Below are positions 1-9,612 of a stretch of DNA of 64,000 nucleotides, in pieces. The stretch comes from Palsa-506 sp963755815 (GTDB taxonomy: Bacteria; Actinomycetota; Actinomycetes; Streptosporangiales; Streptosporangiaceae), in NCBI GenBank assembly GCA_963755815.1, contig CAVWLF010000005.1, forward strand, positions 558,001-622,000, written 5' to 3'. The notes below the pieces were generated by a model, which saw nothing but the letters and a program-made list of their open reading frames with translations, did no database searches and was not told the DNA's origin. The translations under genes were made by a program, and so were the position numbers. The number at the start of each line of letters is the position of its first letter. Positions within the stretch are counted from its first letter, which is position 1.

Positions 1-1067
1 CGGGTCCGGTCGCCTTCGCGCTGACCCCCGCCGCGCCGGTCACCCGGTACATCACGATCGCGATGGTGCAGCCAGGAGTGGTCAACAATCCCCGGCTCCG
101 GGTCGACGCCAGCCAGCGGCTGTCGGCTGGCCTGCGCCGCGACCACGCCGACCTGATTCTCTGGGGCGAGAGCAGCGTCGCCTATGACCTGGATACGGAC
201 GTCTCGCTGCTGCGCCAGCTGGAGCGACTGTCCGCGGCGGACGGCGCGCAGTTGCTGGTGAACCAGGACTCGATAGCGCCCGGCGGCGCCAAGTCAAAGG
301 TCGCCGTGCTGATCGGCAGCAACGGCATAGACGGCCGGTACGTCAAGACCCGGCTGGTGCCCTTCGGCGAGTACATCCCGTTCCGGCAGCAGTTCGGCTG
401 GCTGGCCAAGATCAGCAAGGCGGCACCGCAGAACATGATCCCGGGGACCGGTGCGCACGTCATGCGGGCCACGCTGCCCAGCGGCAGGCCGCTCTCGATC
501 GGGGTGCTGATCTGCTTCGAGTCCGCGTTCCCCGATATGGCCCGGGTGGATGCCGACCACGGTGCCCAGGCGATCATCTACCAGACCTCGGACTCCACCT
601 GGCAGGCCAGCTGGGAGTGGTCGCTGGCGCAGCACGCCGCGCTCGGCGCGCTGCGCGCGGCCGAGACCGGACGGCCGGTCGTGCAGGCCGCCCTGACCGG
701 CGACTCGGCCGCGTTCGACGCACGGGGCCGCCTGCTGGCGTGGGCCGGCTCCAGCTACCGGGGCGTCATCCTGGTCCGGCTGGCACTGCCGCCGGCCTCG
801 GCCCGTACCCCCTACGACCGGCTCGGTGACTACGTTCCGTGGACGGCGACCGTGATCACCGCGCTGGCCGCTGTCCTCGCCCTGTTCCGGACGGGCCGGC
901 GACGACGGGCGGGGATTCGTCCGCATCGCCCGGCCCGGATACCGTTGGATCGCAACCTCGGGCATGGCTCGTCCGTCACCATAACGAGCGGTTCCGCCGG
1001 GGCCCCCGCGGCGGGGTCACCGGATCGCGGCGAAGGGACTGCTCCCGCGCCGCCCGCGGACCAGTGA
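1..1067 (+). CDS. lnt: Apolipoprotein N-acyltransferase, C-terminal part (cut by window edge)
   Basis: Transfers the N-acyl chain onto the N-terminal cysteine of lipoproteins at the membrane. The reading frame is open to the left edge (first full codon at 3), so the N-terminal membrane helices lie outside the window; the Met at 63 is internal. The nitrilase-like periplasmic domain is present. Counting from that Met, the catalytic triad is E36 (in LILWGESS), K95 (in GRYVKTRLVPFGEY) and C151 (in GVLICFESAFPD). A last hydrophobic helix (WTATVITALAAVLALF) is followed by an Arg-rich, Pro/Gly-rich tail of about 60 residues. Family assignment is firm; the tail is not characteristic of anything I recognise. 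The next gene encodes a lipoprotein, a plausible substrate. Confidence 0.93.
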   Translation, partial: GPVAFALTPAAPVTRYITIAMVQPGVVNNPRLRVDASQRLSAGLRRDHADLILWGESSVAYDLDTDVSLLRQLERLSAADGAQLLVNQDSIAPGGAKSKVAVLIGSNGIDGRYVKTRLVPFGEYIPFRQQFGWLAKISKAAPQNMIPGTGAHVMRATLPSGRPLSIGVLICFESAFPDMARVDADHGAQAIIYQTSDSTWQASWEWSLAQHAALGALRAAETGRPVVQAALTGDSAAFDARGRLLAWAGSSYRGVILVRLALPPASARTPYDRLGDYVPWTATVITALAAVLALFRTGRRRRAGIRPHRPARIPLDRNLGHGSSVTITSGSAGAPAAGSPDRGEGTAPAPPADQ

Positions 1068-1094
1068 CCGGAGCCAGCAGCAACAGGAGGACAG

Positions 1095-2387
1095 GTGCGG
1101 AAGCGCAGCGAATCACGCCGGCGACGCGGCGGGGCGGCTGTCACCGCACTCGGCGGCGCGTTGTGCCTGCTCATCGCGGGCTGCCAGGGCGGCTCATCCG
1201 GCCCGAGCCCCGGCGGCCCGGCCTCCGGCACCGCCACCTCGCCGTCCGTTGCGGGCATGCGGCTTTCCATCACCCCGGCCAGCGGCGCCCGGCAGGTCAG
1301 CCCCGCCCGCGGCATCACGGTTAACGCGGCCGGCGGCAAGCTCAGCAGCGTGATCGTGCAGGCCGCGGGCGAGCCGGTGACCGGTGCCCTGAATGCGGCC
1401 CGGACCCGCTGGCACAGCAGCTGGGCACTGGGCCCGTCGGCGCGGTACACGGTAACCGCGCGGGCGGTCAGCCAATCTGGCCAGGCAGTTACGCAGACAA
1501 GCTCGTTTAGGACGCTTACGCCGGCCCGGACGTTCCAGACCCAAATCTTCGAGGGGTACCACAAAATCTACGGCGTGGGCATGCCGATCATGCTCACCTT
1601 CAGCCAGCCGATCACTGACAAGGCCGCGGTCGAGAGATCGCTGCAATTGCGAACGTCCAAGCCGGTGGTCGGCGCGTGGTACTGGGACGGCGACAAGACG
1701 CTGAACTTCCGGCCCCGGGGCTACTGGCCCGCGCACACCAGGGTGAGCTTCACCGGGCACCTGGACGGCGTCGAGGGTGCGCCGGGCATGTACGGCACGC
1801 ACACGCTGACCCAGTCGTTCACGATCGGCCGGTCGCTGATCGTGGTGGCCAGCACCGCCTCGCACCTGATGAAGCTCTACCGCGGCGGCAAGCTGCTGCA
1901 CCGGTGGCCGATCAGCACCGGCCGGCCAGGTGACAACACGCCGAATGGCACTTACCTGACCATCGAGAAGGGTAATCCGGTGCTGATGGTCGGCCCCGGC
2001 TACCGCCTGGAGGTGCCCTGGTCGGTCCGGTTCACCTGGTCCGGCGACTACCTGCACGACGCATTCTGGTCGGTGGGCGAGCAGGGCTTCACCAACGTGA
2101 GCCACGGCTGCGTGAACATGGCGCCGGCCGACGCGGAGGCGTACTACAAGATGGAGCGTGCCGGCGATCCGGTGACCGTCACCGGCAGTCCCCGGGCCGG
2201 AGTGTGGGACAACGGCTGGACCGAGTGGTTCCTGTCCTGGCACAAGTACCTGAACGGCAGCGCGCTGCATGAGGCGGTGCAGGCCGGACCGGACGGCAGC
2301 ACGTTCGTCAGCCCATCCTCGCTGCCCGTGGCGGACCCGGCCGCCCCGCTCGGCGGGCCGCCGGCCGGGAACTGGGCCGCGGCCTGA
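1095..2387 (+). CDS. L,D-transpeptidase lipoprotein (Ig-like plus YkuD domain)
   Basis: Peptidoglycan cross-linking enzyme forming 3-3 links, anchored outside the membrane. The GTG start is set by a strong CAGGAGG site a few bases upstream. An Arg-rich n-region and hydrophobic core end in the lipobox LIAGC, so C30 is the expected lipidated residue. A bacterial Ig-like Ldt domain follows (roughly residues 55-235, including TPASGARQVSP). The YkuD catalytic domain follows, with motif VSHGCVNM and catalytic C339. The order (lipobox, Ig domains, YkuD, short C-terminal extension) matches actinobacterial LdtMt2-type enzymes. It lies 27 bp after lnt on the same strand and may be co-transcribed. Confidence 0.93.
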   Translation: MRKRSESRRRRGGAAVTALGGALCLLIAGCQGGSSGPSPGGPASGTATSPSVAGMRLSITPASGARQVSPARGITVNAAGGKLSSVIVQAAGEPVTGALNAARTRWHSSWALGPSARYTVTARAVSQSGQAVTQTSSFRTLTPARTFQTQIFEGYHKIYGVGMPIMLTFSQPITDKAAVERSLQLRTSKPVVGAWYWDGDKTLNFRPRGYWPAHTRVSFTGHLDGVEGAPGMYGTHTLTQSFTIGRSLIVVASTASHLMKLYRGGKLLHRWPISTGRPGDNTPNGTYLTIEKGNPVLMVGPGYRLEVPWSVRFTWSGDYLHDAFWSVGEQGFTNVSHGCVNMAPADAEAYYKMERAGDPVTVTGSPRAGVWDNGWTEWFLSWHKYLNGSALHEAVQAGPDGSTFVSPSSLPVADPAAPLGGPPAGNWAAA

Positions 2388-2392
2388 CGCGG

Positions 2393-3112
2393 TCAGCCGC
2401 CGGCGACGGCTAGCTCGGCGGCGGCCCCGCGCCCCAGCACCGCAGCGTCCGCGGCCACGGTGATGATCCGGCAGCCGTTCTCCCGGTACAGCCGCGCGGT
2501 GGCGCCATCAGCGGCATGCACGCCCACCGGCTTGCCCGCCGCGGCGCAGGCCGCCCAGACGCGCTCAAGTTCCGCGCGCAGCACCGGATCGTGCGGATCG
2601 AGCGCGCAGCCGAGCGAAAGCGACAGGTCCCTGGGGCCGACGTAGATCCCGTCGACTCCCGCCAGGGCCACGGTGGCATCGATATCGGCGACGGCGCCCC
2701 TCGACTCCGCCATGACGATGCACAGCGGCCTGGCACTCCAGCCCAGCGCCCCGCCCGCCGACCGGTAGCCGTCCGGCGGGTAACGGCAGGCGCCAACCAC
2801 GGCGGCGGCTTCCTCGGCGGACTCGACATTCGGCACGATCACCCCATCGCAGCCGAGGTCAAGCGCCCGCCCGATGTCGGCCGGGTGCGCGTGCCGGACC
2901 CGGGCCAGCGGGGTCGCGCCCGCGAGGCTGATGGCGGCGGTCATGCCGGGCAGGTCATGCTCGGTCGCGCCACCATGCTGGAGATCGATGACGACGTAGT
3001 CCAGGCCCCGGACGGCCAGCGCGCGGACGCCGATGGCGCCGGGGAGCACCGACCAGGCGCCGAACACCACATCGCCCCGCCGCAGCCGGTCGCCGAGCAC
3101 ATCACGATTCAT
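2393..3112 (-). CDS. HpcH/HpaI aldolase family protein
   Basis: Class II pyruvate-type aldolase of the HpcH/HpaI/citrate lyase-beta superfamily (TIM barrel, metal-dependent), 239 aa and close to family size. Visible family features are the N-terminal GAWSVLPGAIGVRALA, the strand VVIDLQHGG, the metal-ligand region VIVPNVESAEEA with its Glu, and GIYVGPRDLSLSLG with the second acidic ligand. These proteins cleave 4-hydroxy-2-oxo acids in aromatic or sugar-acid catabolism, but the substrate cannot be deduced here because no pathway genes are nearby. It is convergent with the L,D-transpeptidase gene and only 5 bp separate the stop codons. Confidence 0.85.
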   Translation of the reverse strand: MNRDVLGDRLRRGDVVFGAWSVLPGAIGVRALAVRGLDYVVIDLQHGGATEHDLPGMTAAISLAGATPLARVRHAHPADIGRALDLGCDGVIVPNVESAEEAAAVVGACRYPPDGYRSAGGALGWSARPLCIVMAESRGAVADIDATVALAGVDGIYVGPRDLSLSLGCALDPHDPVLRAELERVWAACAAAGKPVGVHAADGATARLYRENGCRIITVAADAAVLGRGAAAELAVAGG

Positions 3113-3289
3113 CGGGCTAAGCCAAGCACACCCGGTGATCTCCCGTCGGGGAGCGACCGGATCGGACCGCCGGAGGGCATATGTCTCAGTACGGCAAACT
3201 CGCGCCTGCCTGACGCCGGGGCCGTCATCCTACAGATCAGGCGTTACGCCAATAGACGGCAAAGACACGACGGTCAGGACAGGAACACC

Positions 3290-4657
3290 ATGCTTCGTAG
3301 CCGCCAGATTGCCTGGCCGCTGTCCAGCGCGGCCGCGGGAGTGCTCGCGGTCACCATGGCCGGGGCCTTCGCCCCGGCCATGGCCGCGACGGCCAGCGTG
3401 TCGCCGACGCCTGCTTCCGGCACGCCTCAGCTCTCGCCCGGTCCCAGCGGGACGACGGAGCAGGTCAGGCAGCTCGTGCAGTGCGGCAGCAAGATGTACG
3501 CCGTCGGCAGGTTCACCCGGATCAGCCTGAATGGCAGGGTCTACCACCGCCGCAATGCGTTCAGCTTCCTGGCCGCCGCGCCCTACACGATCTCGGCCTG
3601 GGCACCAAGGATCAGCGGCCGGGTCAACTCCATCGCCTTCCGGGGCGGCAACTGCCACAGTGCCTACCTGGGCGGGTCCTTCCGTCGGGTGGACGGAAAG
3701 TCAGCCCGCAACATCGTCAAGGTCAGCACCAGCACCGGCGCGGTGCGGCCGGGCTTCGCCCATGACGCCAACCAGGCAGTCGAGACGGTGGTCACGCACG
3801 GAAGGCATGTATTCGCCGGCGGCTTCTTCACCGCCATCAACGGCTCCGCGCGCCCGTACTACGCCAGCCTGAACTTCAGGACCGGCCGCGATGATGGCTA
3901 CCTGAGGCTGGGCATCTCCGGTCGCTACCACTTCTCCGGTGCCGTGCCGAACCGGACCCGGATCTACAATCAGCAGCTCAGCCCGTCCGGCCGGCGCCTG
4001 CTGGTGGAAGGCGACTTCACCTCCGTGCAAGGCAAGGGCCGCCAGCAGATCTTTATGCTCACCCTGCACGGCAAGCAGCAGGCCAGGGTGACGAAGTGGC
4101 GCTCCACCGAGTTCCGGAAGTCGTGCGCCGACAGCGAGCCGTTCTACGTCCACGACGCGTCCTGGTCGCCTAACAGCAAGACGATCTACATCGCCACCGA
4201 CGGCTTCGCGCCCGAAGGGCTCTCGCTGAGCGCGCCCAGGACCGGGCTGTGTGACGCGGCCGCGGCTTTCCCGTCGGCGGAGCGGGCGGTCCACACCAAG
4301 TGGATCAACTACACCGGCTGTGACTCGCTGTACTCGACCGCGGCGGACTCCAGCACCGCCTACTTCGCCGGCCACGAGCGGTGGGCGGACAACGCCAACG
4401 GCTGTAACGTCGCCGGGCCGGGGGCCGTGCCAGCGGAGGGGATCGTCGGTCTTGCCTCATCCGACAACCCAGCCGACGCTACTGGCGTCATCTGGAACCC
4501 GACCAGGTCACAGGGCCTGGGCGCCGATGACATGCTGCTGACCCGCCAGGGCCTGTGGGTCGCCAGCGACAACTTCGTGGACAGCGACGGCGCGGTCGCC
4601 GACAAGTGCGCGAAAGTCCCGGATCATGCCGGGATATGTTTCTTCCCGAACGGCTAG
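3290..4657 (+). CDS. Secreted beta-propeller-like (delta-60 type repeat) protein, function unknown
   Basis: 455-aa exported protein. The ATG at 3290 begins a Sec signal peptide: positive start (MLRSRQ), hydrophobic core, cleavage near AMAATA around residue 34. The frame is open for far longer upstream, but that part is Arg/Pro-rich and antisense to the aldolase gene, so it is rejected as coding. The mature part contains several blade-like segments of the type YAVGRFTRI, AYLGGSFRRVDGKSA, VFAGGFFTAING and LLVEGDFTSVQGKG. This is the pattern of delta-60/PQQ-like propeller proteins common in actinomycetes. Four or more Cys suggest disulfides outside the cell. No catalytic motif is seen. Confidence 0.75.
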   Translation: MLRSRQIAWPLSSAAAGVLAVTMAGAFAPAMAATASVSPTPASGTPQLSPGPSGTTEQVRQLVQCGSKMYAVGRFTRISLNGRVYHRRNAFSFLAAAPYTISAWAPRISGRVNSIAFRGGNCHSAYLGGSFRRVDGKSARNIVKVSTSTGAVRPGFAHDANQAVETVVTHGRHVFAGGFFTAINGSARPYYASLNFRTGRDDGYLRLGISGRYHFSGAVPNRTRIYNQQLSPSGRRLLVEGDFTSVQGKGRQQIFMLTLHGKQQARVTKWRSTEFRKSCADSEPFYVHDASWSPNSKTIYIATDGFAPEGLSLSAPRTGLCDAAAAFPSAERAVHTKWINYTGCDSLYSTAADSSTAYFAGHERWADNANGCNVAGPGAVPAEGIVGLASSDNPADATGVIWNPTRSQGLGADDMLLTRQGLWVASDNFVDSDGAVADKCAKVPDHAGICFFPNG

Positions 4658-4720
4658 GCGCTCGCTGGCTCACCCGCCCGCCGCCTGCCCGCACCCGCGG
4701 GCGGGCGGTATGGTGCGCAG

Positions 4721-5266
4721 GTGGAAAACCGCACGCCGGCGCTTGCTCCGCTGGCTCCCGCCGCCCGGGCCGCGTACCGCGAGGAGATGGACGCGTCCCA
4801 GCGGTCGGCCCTGCTCAGCTGGCTGGCCTTCACGGGCACGTTTGCCGCGGTACGCGGCATCACCTACAGCATCCGGGCGGGCAAGGGACCGTTCCGGAAC
4901 CTCAGCGTCGGAAGCGAGCACCTGCACCATTACATGTGGGGCATCGGCCTGGTCACGGGGGTCGGCGCCGTCGCCGTCCGCGGCAGCGAGCGGCAGCGCC
5001 AGCACCCCGCGGTGGCGGTCTGCTACGGCTCCGGCCTGGCGCTCATCATTGATGAGTTCGCGCTGCTGCTCGATCTCAAGGACGTCTACTGGGCCAAGCA
5101 GGGCCGGATATCCGTCGACATCGGGATCGGCGGGAGCGCGATCGCCGGATCCTACTTCGCTGCCCTGCCCTTGGTGCGGGCGCTGCGCCGCGACCGTGCT
5201 GGCCGGGACCGTGCGGCCGACGACAGTGCGGCCCGCGACAGTGCTGCCCGCGAAGACGGGCAATGA
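4721..5266 (+). CDS. Integral membrane protein, unknown function
   Basis: 181 aa from a GTG start. Hydrophobic segments near residues 27-45 (LLSWLAFTGTFAAVRGITY), 70-85 (HYMWGIGLVTGVGAVAV), 100-118 (AVCYGSGLALIIDEFALLL) and 130-150 (IGIGGSAIAGSYFAALPLV) suggest four transmembrane helices. A conserved-looking SEHLHHYMWG motif precedes helix 2. The C-terminus carries a short run of degenerate RDRA/RDSA repeats. The stop codon overlaps the start of the next gene, so the two are probably translationally coupled. No family function is known to me. Confidence 0.7.
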   Translation: MENRTPALAPLAPAARAAYREEMDASQRSALLSWLAFTGTFAAVRGITYSIRAGKGPFRNLSVGSEHLHHYMWGIGLVTGVGAVAVRGSERQRQHPAVAVCYGSGLALIIDEFALLLDLKDVYWAKQGRISVDIGIGGSAIAGSYFAALPLVRALRRDRAGRDRAADDSAARDSAAREDGQ

Positions 5267-5550
5267 GCCTGACGCTGTGCGTTCTGCTCTGGCCGCATGA
5301 AGGAAGCGCGGACGCCCTCATCGCGTACGAGGATCGGGTGCTGGAAGTCGCCCGCGCGTACGGGGCGCGCGTACTGCAGCGCGCGCGTACCGATGGCTCT
5401 TACCGGGCGCCGCTGGAGATCCAGCTGCTGGAGTTCCCGTCCGAGGAAGCGCTCGACGGCTACATGCGGGATGAGCGGCGTACGGCACTCGCCGATGACC
5501 GGGACCGCGCCATCGCCCGGACCGAAGTCATGCGCGTCGACCTCGTCTGA
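5263..5550 (+). CDS. Small DUF1330/EthD-like dimeric alpha-beta barrel protein
   Basis: 95 aa, beginning inside the stop codon of the preceding membrane protein gene (ATGA overlap). The pattern LCVLLWPHEGSADALIAYEDRVLEVARAYGARVL, then LEIQLLEFPSEEALDGYMRDERR, is a ferredoxin-like beta-alpha-beta fold as in DUF1330 and EthD-like proteins. These small dimeric proteins are often poorly characterised or are monooxygenase-like. No catalytic residues can be assigned. Translational coupling to a membrane protein is the only functional hint. Confidence 0.65.
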   Translation: MSLTLCVLLWPHEGSADALIAYEDRVLEVARAYGARVLQRARTDGSYRAPLEIQLLEFPSEEALDGYMRDERRTALADDRDRAIARTEVMRVDLV

Positions 5551-5588
5551 GCGGCACCGTCAAGCGCGGGTTCCGGCTGAACCCTGGC

Positions 5589-6533
5589 ATGCGGGATCAT
5601 GTCCGGATGAGCGCGCAGGGCTGGCGGTGGCGGCCGCCCCCGGGATGGCCGGAACCACCACCGGGATGGGTACCGCCGGCCGGCTGGCAGCCGTCACCGG
5701 AATGGCCGGCACCGCCCGCTGACTGGGAGTTCTGGGCTCCGGCCGACCCGGCCGAGCCCGGGCCGCCCGCCCGGCCCGGGCCGCTGGCCACGCCGATCCG
5801 GATCGAGGCGCAGTCCCGGCGCGGGCTGATCCTGGAAACCTGGTTCGTCGAGATCGCGTTCCTCCTCCCCGGCATCGTCGCCGCCGTGCAGGTGCTCGCC
5901 GCTCACCTGGGCGGTGTCAGCGACATCGGCCTGTTTTCCACCGTCGTTCCCGGCCGTCCGCTGGAAGACCTCATCCTGGGCATCTTCGGCTATCTCGCGG
6001 TCGGAGCCGTGGTGCCGCTGGGCCTGCTGCTGCTGGCGCGGACCGGCCAGGGCCCGGCCGCGCTGGGGCTGGGCATGCCCGGGCTGCGCAGCGACGTGTG
6101 GCCCGGCATCGAGATCGCCGCCAGCGGATTCGGCGTGGCCGTGCTGGCCACGCTGCCGTTCAGCGCCCTGCTGGCCCGGCACAGCGAGCTATTCAGCCAG
6201 GTGCACGTGGGGCACGTGCCGAAGTACTACATCCTGTATGGCCTGGCCGTATCGGCGATCACGGCCATTACCGAGGAGACCCTGGTCAGCGGCTATCTGC
6301 TGACCAGGCTCGAGCAGTTCGGCTGGACACCGCGGCGGGCCCTGCTGCTCAGCCTGACCCTGCGCACCAGCTACCACGTCTACTACGGGCTCGGTTTCCT
6401 GTTCACCATTCCCGTCGGCTACTTCCTCACCCGCTCCTTCCAGAAGCACCACCGCCTGACCCGGCCCATAGTGGCGCACTTCCTTTATGACGCCGTGCTG
6501 ATCACCATCAGCATCCTGGCGGCGAACCACTAG
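5589..6533 (+). CDS. CPBP family intramembrane glutamic endopeptidase
   Basis: 314 aa. The N-terminus is a Trp/Pro-rich cytoplasmic segment (repeats such as PPGWPEPPPGW, PPAGWQPSPEWPAPP) of the kind found before membrane domains in actinobacteria. It is followed by about seven hydrophobic segments. The CPBP (Abi/Rce1) signature is visible: motif 1 ITEETLVSGYLLTRLEQ supplies the paired Glu, and motifs 2-3 lie in SLTLRTSYHVYYGLGFLFTIPVGYFL. A further C-terminal helix follows RPIVAHFLYDAVLI. The family cleaves prenylated or other membrane substrates, and some members give bacteriocin self-immunity. An in-frame ATG at 5607 is an alternative start; neither start has a strong ribosome-binding site. 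Confidence 0.85.
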   Translation: MRDHVRMSAQGWRWRPPPGWPEPPPGWVPPAGWQPSPEWPAPPADWEFWAPADPAEPGPPARPGPLATPIRIEAQSRRGLILETWFVEIAFLLPGIVAAVQVLAAHLGGVSDIGLFSTVVPGRPLEDLILGIFGYLAVGAVVPLGLLLLARTGQGPAALGLGMPGLRSDVWPGIEIAASGFGVAVLATLPFSALLARHSELFSQVHVGHVPKYYILYGLAVSAITAITEETLVSGYLLTRLEQFGWTPRRALLLSLTLRTSYHVYYGLGFLFTIPVGYFLTRSFQKHHRLTRPIVAHFLYDAVLITISILAANH

Positions 6534-6562
6534 CACCGGGCCGCCCGCGGCGCCTCAGTAAT

Positions 6563-7117
<555 letters not shown>

Positions 7118-7138
7118 GGCCAGCGCTACCTTGGTGCC

Positions 7139-7879
7139 ATGTTCACGGTCGAAGGACGTGAGCGGCTGCGGGCCGCACTGGTCTCGGCGGCGGGTGCCGA
7201 CGAGCGCATCACCGGTGCCGCGCTGACCGGCTCCGCCGCGCTGGGCGCCGAAGACCGCTGGTCGGACATCGATCTGGCCTTCGGCGTGGCCGCGGAGGCT
7301 GACCTCGGCCAGGTGATCGCGGACTGGACCGGCCTGATGTACACCGGGCACGGGGCCGTCCACCACCTGGATATCGTTTCCCGCCGCACCGTCTACCGGG
7401 TTTTCCTGCTGGCCAGCACCCTGCAGGTCGACCTCGCCTTCGGGCCGGCGGCGGACTTCGGCGCCACTGCCCCGACCTTCAGGCTGCTCTTCGGGACCGC
7501 GGTGCAGCAGCCGCCGTCAGCGGCCCCCGGCGCGGCTGACCTGGTCGGCATGGGCTGGCTCTACGCGCTGCACGCTCGTTCGAGCCTGGCCCGCGGGCGG
7601 GTCTGGCAGGCGGAGTACATGATCAGCGGCGTCCGGGACCACGTCCTGGCGCTGGCCTGCCTGCGGCACGGCGTGCCGGCCGTTCAGGGGCGCGGGATGG
7701 ATAAGCTTCCGCCGGCGGCGACCGCCGCCATCGCCGGGGCACTCGTCCGCTCGCTCGCCGTCAGCGAGCTGGGCCGGGCCTTTCGCGTCGCCACCGAGGG
7801 GCTGATCGCGGAGACTGGGCAGGTCGACGCCGACCTGGCGGACCGCCTCGCTGGCACGCTGAGAGAACTGGCACGCTGA
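7139..7879 (+). CDS. Nucleotidyltransferase-domain protein
   Basis: 246 aa. The N-terminal domain has the minimal polymerase-beta signature: ALTGSAALGAEDRWSDIDLAF supplies the GS motif and the two metal-binding Asp residues (SDID). A third acidic position is likely in HHLDIVSRR or LQVDLAF. The C-terminal half is helical, as in antibiotic or protein nucleotidyltransferases. The family transfers NMP to aminoglycosides, proteins or RNA; the target here is unknown. No partner HEPN/MntA-like gene is adjacent, so a toxin-antitoxin role is not supported. Confidence 0.78.
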   Translation: MFTVEGRERLRAALVSAAGADERITGAALTGSAALGAEDRWSDIDLAFGVAAEADLGQVIADWTGLMYTGHGAVHHLDIVSRRTVYRVFLLASTLQVDLAFGPAADFGATAPTFRLLFGTAVQQPPSAAPGAADLVGMGWLYALHARSSLARGRVWQAEYMISGVRDHVLALACLRHGVPAVQGRGMDKLPPAATAAIAGALVRSLAVSELGRAFRVATEGLIAETGQVDADLADRLAGTLRELAR

Positions 7880-8038
7880 GAGTCGACCGCTGAGAGCCGG
7901 CCGGGCGAGAGAACTGGCCCGGCCACGAAGGCAAGCCGGCGGGCGCAAGCCGGGAGCAGGCCGGACGAGCGCAAGCCGGGGCGAGAGCAGGCCGGCCGAT
8001 GGCGGAGTACCGAGGGCGGGCGACCGAGAGGAGCTATC

Positions 8039-8770
8039 GTGGCCGACGACGAGCCGGGCGAGATCCGGTTTCGCAGCGACGTGACGGTCGAGCTAGTCAG
8101 GCATTGCGCGAGCGACGCCGACGTGCTGTTCGCCGCTCGCGTCTCCACCAAGGGCGAGGAGTCCCGCGCCGACATCGGCGCTGACCCGGCCCGCTCCGCC
8201 GGGCTGATCCGCTACCTGATGCGCGACCGGCACGGATCTCCGTTCGAGCACAACTCGATGACCTATTTCATCGAGGCGCCGATCTTCGTGTTTCGCGAGT
8301 TCATGCGGCACCGGATCGCCTCGTATAACGAGGAGAGCGCGCGCTATCGCCAGCTCCGGCCGGTGTTCTACCTGCCCGGACCGGAGCGCAGGCTGGTCCA
8401 GGTCGGCAAGCCGGGGGCATACGAGTTCACCGCGGGCACGCCCGGGCAGCATGCGATCACCGCGGCGGCGACCGAGCGGGCCTGCCGCCAGGCCTATGCC
8501 GCGTACCTCCAGATGCTTGACGCGGGCGTGGCCCGGGAGGTGGCCCGCGGAGTGCTGCCGCTGGCCACCTACTCCTCCATGTACGTCACGATGAACGCCC
8601 GCGCGCTGATGAACTTCCTGTCCCTGCGGACCACCCGGGAAGGGTCGCGATTCCCGTCCTTCCCGCAGCGGGAGATCGAGATGGTGGCCGAGCAGATGGA
8701 GCAGGTCTGGGCCGCGCTCATGCCGCTCACCCATGAGGCCTTCGAGCAGGCCGGCCGCGTGGCCCCGTGA
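8039..8770 (+). CDS. thyX: FAD-dependent thymidylate synthase
   Basis: Makes dTMP from dUMP using FAD, NADPH and methylene-THF. The 243-aa product has the defining ThyX motif RHRxxSxNxxSxRY at residues 90-103 (RHRIASYNEESARY). Other family segments are the substrate-binding HGSPFEHNSMTYFIEAPIFVFREFMRHR and, near the C-terminus, MNARALMNFLSLRTTREG. The GTG start has a GAGAGGAGCT ribosome-binding site just upstream. It appears to be transcribed alone. Nucleotide-pathway relatives in the window are folD (regenerates the folate cofactor) and dcd. Confidence 0.96.
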   Translation: MADDEPGEIRFRSDVTVELVRHCASDADVLFAARVSTKGEESRADIGADPARSAGLIRYLMRDRHGSPFEHNSMTYFIEAPIFVFREFMRHRIASYNEESARYRQLRPVFYLPGPERRLVQVGKPGAYEFTAGTPGQHAITAAATERACRQAYAAYLQMLDAGVAREVARGVLPLATYSSMYVTMNARALMNFLSLRTTREGSRFPSFPQREIEMVAEQMEQVWAALMPLTHEAFEQAGRVAP

Positions 8771-8889
8771 GCCCAGGCTGAGCGGGGAGGCCGGCCGGGC
8801 CGCCGGACTGATTCGCCTGACCGTCATGAGCGACCTCTCTGTGCTGCGTTATCTATGCTTTATCAGTCCGGGTTCACGGGAGGTCAGCT

Positions 8890-9612
8890 ATGCGGCACCT
8901 GGGCATCCTGGCCCACAGCGCGGAGGGCGCGGCGCTGTGCCTGCGCGCGTTCTGCCATCAGGGCGAGCGCGAACTCGGGCCGCATCAGCACCCGGACGTG
9001 ACGCTGGACTGCATCGCCATGGGCGCCAGCATGCCGGCCTGGGACGCGGGCGAGTTCGGCGCCATCCGGGCCACGCTGGCGACCAGCGTCACCCGGCTGG
9101 CCGCGGCGGGCGCCGACTTCTTCGCCTGCCCCGATAACACCGCCCATCTCGCGCTGGAGGCACCGGGGCCGCCGCTGGCCTTGCCGGGGCTGCACATCGC
9201 CGAGGTCGTGGCCGCGCAAGCCGAACGTGACCGGCGGCGCATGGTCGGCATCCTGGGCACGAAGTACACGATGGACAGCGACCTGTACCCGCGGGTCCTG
9301 GCCCGCCGTGGCATCCAGTCCGCCGTCCCCGGCGCCAGCAACCGCCAGGTGGTCAACGACATCATCTTCGGTGAGCTGGTGGAAGGGATCTTCACCGACC
9401 GGGCCCGGTCCGCCTACACGGCGATCATCGGGAAGCTGCAGGCGCGCGGCTGCGACGCCGTGGCGCTCGTCTGCACGGAGATCCCGCTGCTGATCGACGC
9501 TCAGTCATCGCCGCTGCCGGTGCTCGACTCGACCCGGCTGCTGGCGGCCGCGGCGTTCGATGTGGCCGCCGGGCACCGCCCGCTGCCCGGGTGGCGCGGC
9601 GGCGCCACCTAG
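8890..9612 (+). CDS. Aspartate/glutamate racemase family protein
   Basis: 240 aa, PLP-independent racemase fold. The two catalytic cysteines are visible: C80 in FACPDNTAHLAL and C195 in ALVCTEIPLL. A mid-protein GILGTKYTMDSDLY segment is typical of the Asp/Glu/hydantoin racemase superfamily (cg10062/YgeA-like). Substrates in the family include Asp, Glu, broad amino acids and hydantoins; nothing here fixes which. The start has an upstream GGGAGGTCAGC ribosome-binding site. Confidence 0.86.
   Translation: MRHLGILAHSAEGAALCLRAFCHQGERELGPHQHPDVTLDCIAMGASMPAWDAGEFGAIRATLATSVTRLAAAGADFFACPDNTAHLALEAPGPPLALPGLHIAEVVAAQAERDRRRMVGILGTKYTMDSDLYPRVLARRGIQSAVPGASNRQVVNDIIFGELVEGIFTDRARSAYTAIIGKLQARGCDAVALVCTEIPLLIDAQSSPLPVLDSTRLLAAAAFDVAAGHRPLPGWRGGAT

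Noticed and set aside
2516..3289. Upstream extension of the secreted propeller protein
   Set aside because: Antisense to the aldolase gene and Arg-rich; the true start at 3290 has a signal peptide.
7139..7879. MntA/HepT-type toxin-antitoxin
   Set aside because: Only the nucleotidyltransferase is present; no HEPN partner adjacent.
7880..8038. Degenerate GAGAGAACTGGC/GCAAGCCGGG repeats before thyX
   Set aside because: Short, irregular, and no arrangement suggesting CRISPR or an operator.
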